Below are positions 63,606 through 64,000 of a stretch of DNA of 64,000 bases, piece by piece. This DNA comes from JBLMXQ01 sp050257855. Its GTDB lineage: Bacteria; Acidobacteriota; Vicinamibacteria; Vicinamibacterales; CAVVIG01. A model generated the notes under the pieces. That model had not been told where the DNA came from. It was given only the letters and a program-made list of their open reading frames with translations, and ran no database searches. The stretch is from positions 6,530 to 70,529 of the forward strand of contig JBLMXQ010000096.1 of NCBI GenBank assembly GCA_050257855.1, given 5' to 3'. The first letter of the stretch is position 1, and the number at the start of each line of letters is the position of its first letter. Made by a program: the position numbers and the translations under genes.

Positions 63606-64000
63606 ATGGGACAAAAAGTCCATCCGTACGGATTCCGCATCGGCTACACCAAGCCGTGGAAGTCGCGCTGGTTCGTCACCCGCGATTACGACAAGCTGCT
63701 GCTCGAGGATGTGAAGCTCAAGGCTGAGCTGAAGGACAAGCTCAAGTCAGCGGGCATCAGCGCCATCGAGATCGAGCGTCCCGGCAACAAGCTGCGGATC
63801 ATCATCAAGACCGCGCGCCCGGGCATCATCATCGGCCGCAAGGGCGCCGAGATCGACAAGCTCAAGGGCGAGTTGCAGAAGCGCACCCACCGCGATGTCT
63901 ACATCGACATCCAGGAAGTGCACAAGCCGGAGCTGGACGCGCAGCTGGTTTCCGAATCGATTGCCCTGCAGCTCGAGAAGCGCGTCGGCTTCCGGCGCGC
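63606..64000 (+). CDS. rpsC: 30S ribosomal protein S3, 5' part
   Basis: The ATG at 63606 opens 'MGQKVHPYGFRIGYTKPWKSRWFV', the S3 start. The visible 131 codons cover the KH domain ('ARPGIIIGRKGAEIDKLKGELQKRTHRDVYIDI') and 'ELDAQLVSESIALQLEKRVGFRRA', which begins the C-terminal domain. The gene runs off the window. It is seven bases behind rplV. Confidence 0.95.
   Translation, partial: MGQKVHPYGFRIGYTKPWKSRWFVTRDYDKLLLEDVKLKAELKDKLKSAGISAIEIERPGNKLRIIIKTARPGIIIGRKGAEIDKLKGELQKRTHRDVYIDIQEVHKPELDAQLVSESIALQLEKRVGFRR

Overview
The window is high-GC bacterial chromosome that looks like an acidobacterium from soil, most likely near the Vicinamibacteria. This is inferred from two large orphan MacB/FtsX-type permeases of the ADOP kind (one with its own PadR repressor), many secreted peptidases and beta-propeller proteins, a permease-like/spermidine-synthase fusion, and the protein sequences of the rpsL-rpsG-fusA and S10 ribosomal genes. 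I see no rRNA, no convincing tRNA, and no transposase, integrase, phage gene or CRISPR array.

Layout. 1-8.6 kb: mostly rightward small genes in tight ATGA/GTGA-overlapping pairs (metallo-beta-lactamase-fold proteins, DUF2784, DJ-1/PfpI, DUF504, a Rho_N-like protein, a methyltransferase, DUF2277, dodecin) and a penicillin-acylase-type lipoprotein. 8.7-18.6 kb: DUF362, a CocE-type hydrolase with EcsC, a methyltransferase, TMEM175, SWIB, ADOP permease 1, a cytochrome P450 and a Bcp peroxiredoxin. 18.7-25.1 kb: a BNR/sortilin-like propeller protein apparently cut short by a palindromic repeat, an M20 peptidase, a sorbosone-dehydrogenase-like protein and GluQRS. 25.1-29.3 kb (minus strand): an overlapping three-gene operon, TPR-CHAT protease > sigma factor > zinc-finger anti-sigma factor. 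This is the strongest candidate for an unusual signalling system. 29.3-37.6 kb: an exported hypothetical protein, a deleted and frameshifted amidohydrolase, an M19-like protein lacking most metal ligands, a LIC_10091-like protein tightly coupled to a permease-like/spermidine-synthase fusion, and an M28 peptidase. 37.7-42 kb: cystathionine beta-synthase type enzyme, DinB proteins, DDAH, TrmO and a RodZ-like HTH protein. 42-50.5 kb (minus): ADOP permease 2 with PadR, a Tat-exported zinc-ribbon protein, a two-component system, a TPR protein and a creatininase-family protein. 50.8-56.3 kb: a Rieske plus cytochrome b/c fusion pair (alternative bc complex), a di-heme cytochrome with a TPR tail, a GT-C-like membrane protein and a branched-chain aminotransferase. 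56.6-64 kb: rpsL, rpsG, fusA, rpsJ, rplC, rplD, rplW, rplB, rpsS, rplV and the start of rpsC. There is no tuf gene between fusA and rpsJ.

Across the window, intergenic gaps carry at least four families of short self-complementary or tandem repeats: a GGGACGG palindrome, a GGGGCCCC palindrome, a GTGAAGGGG minisatellite and an AGCCGAGAGC minisatellite. In two families, copies differ by paired changes that keep the stem. Several genes have a -10-like hexamer exactly six bases before the start codon, which suggests leaderless mRNAs. Near 62.2 kb, inside rplB, codon choice and protein character seem to shift, so a chimeric assembly join there should be considered.
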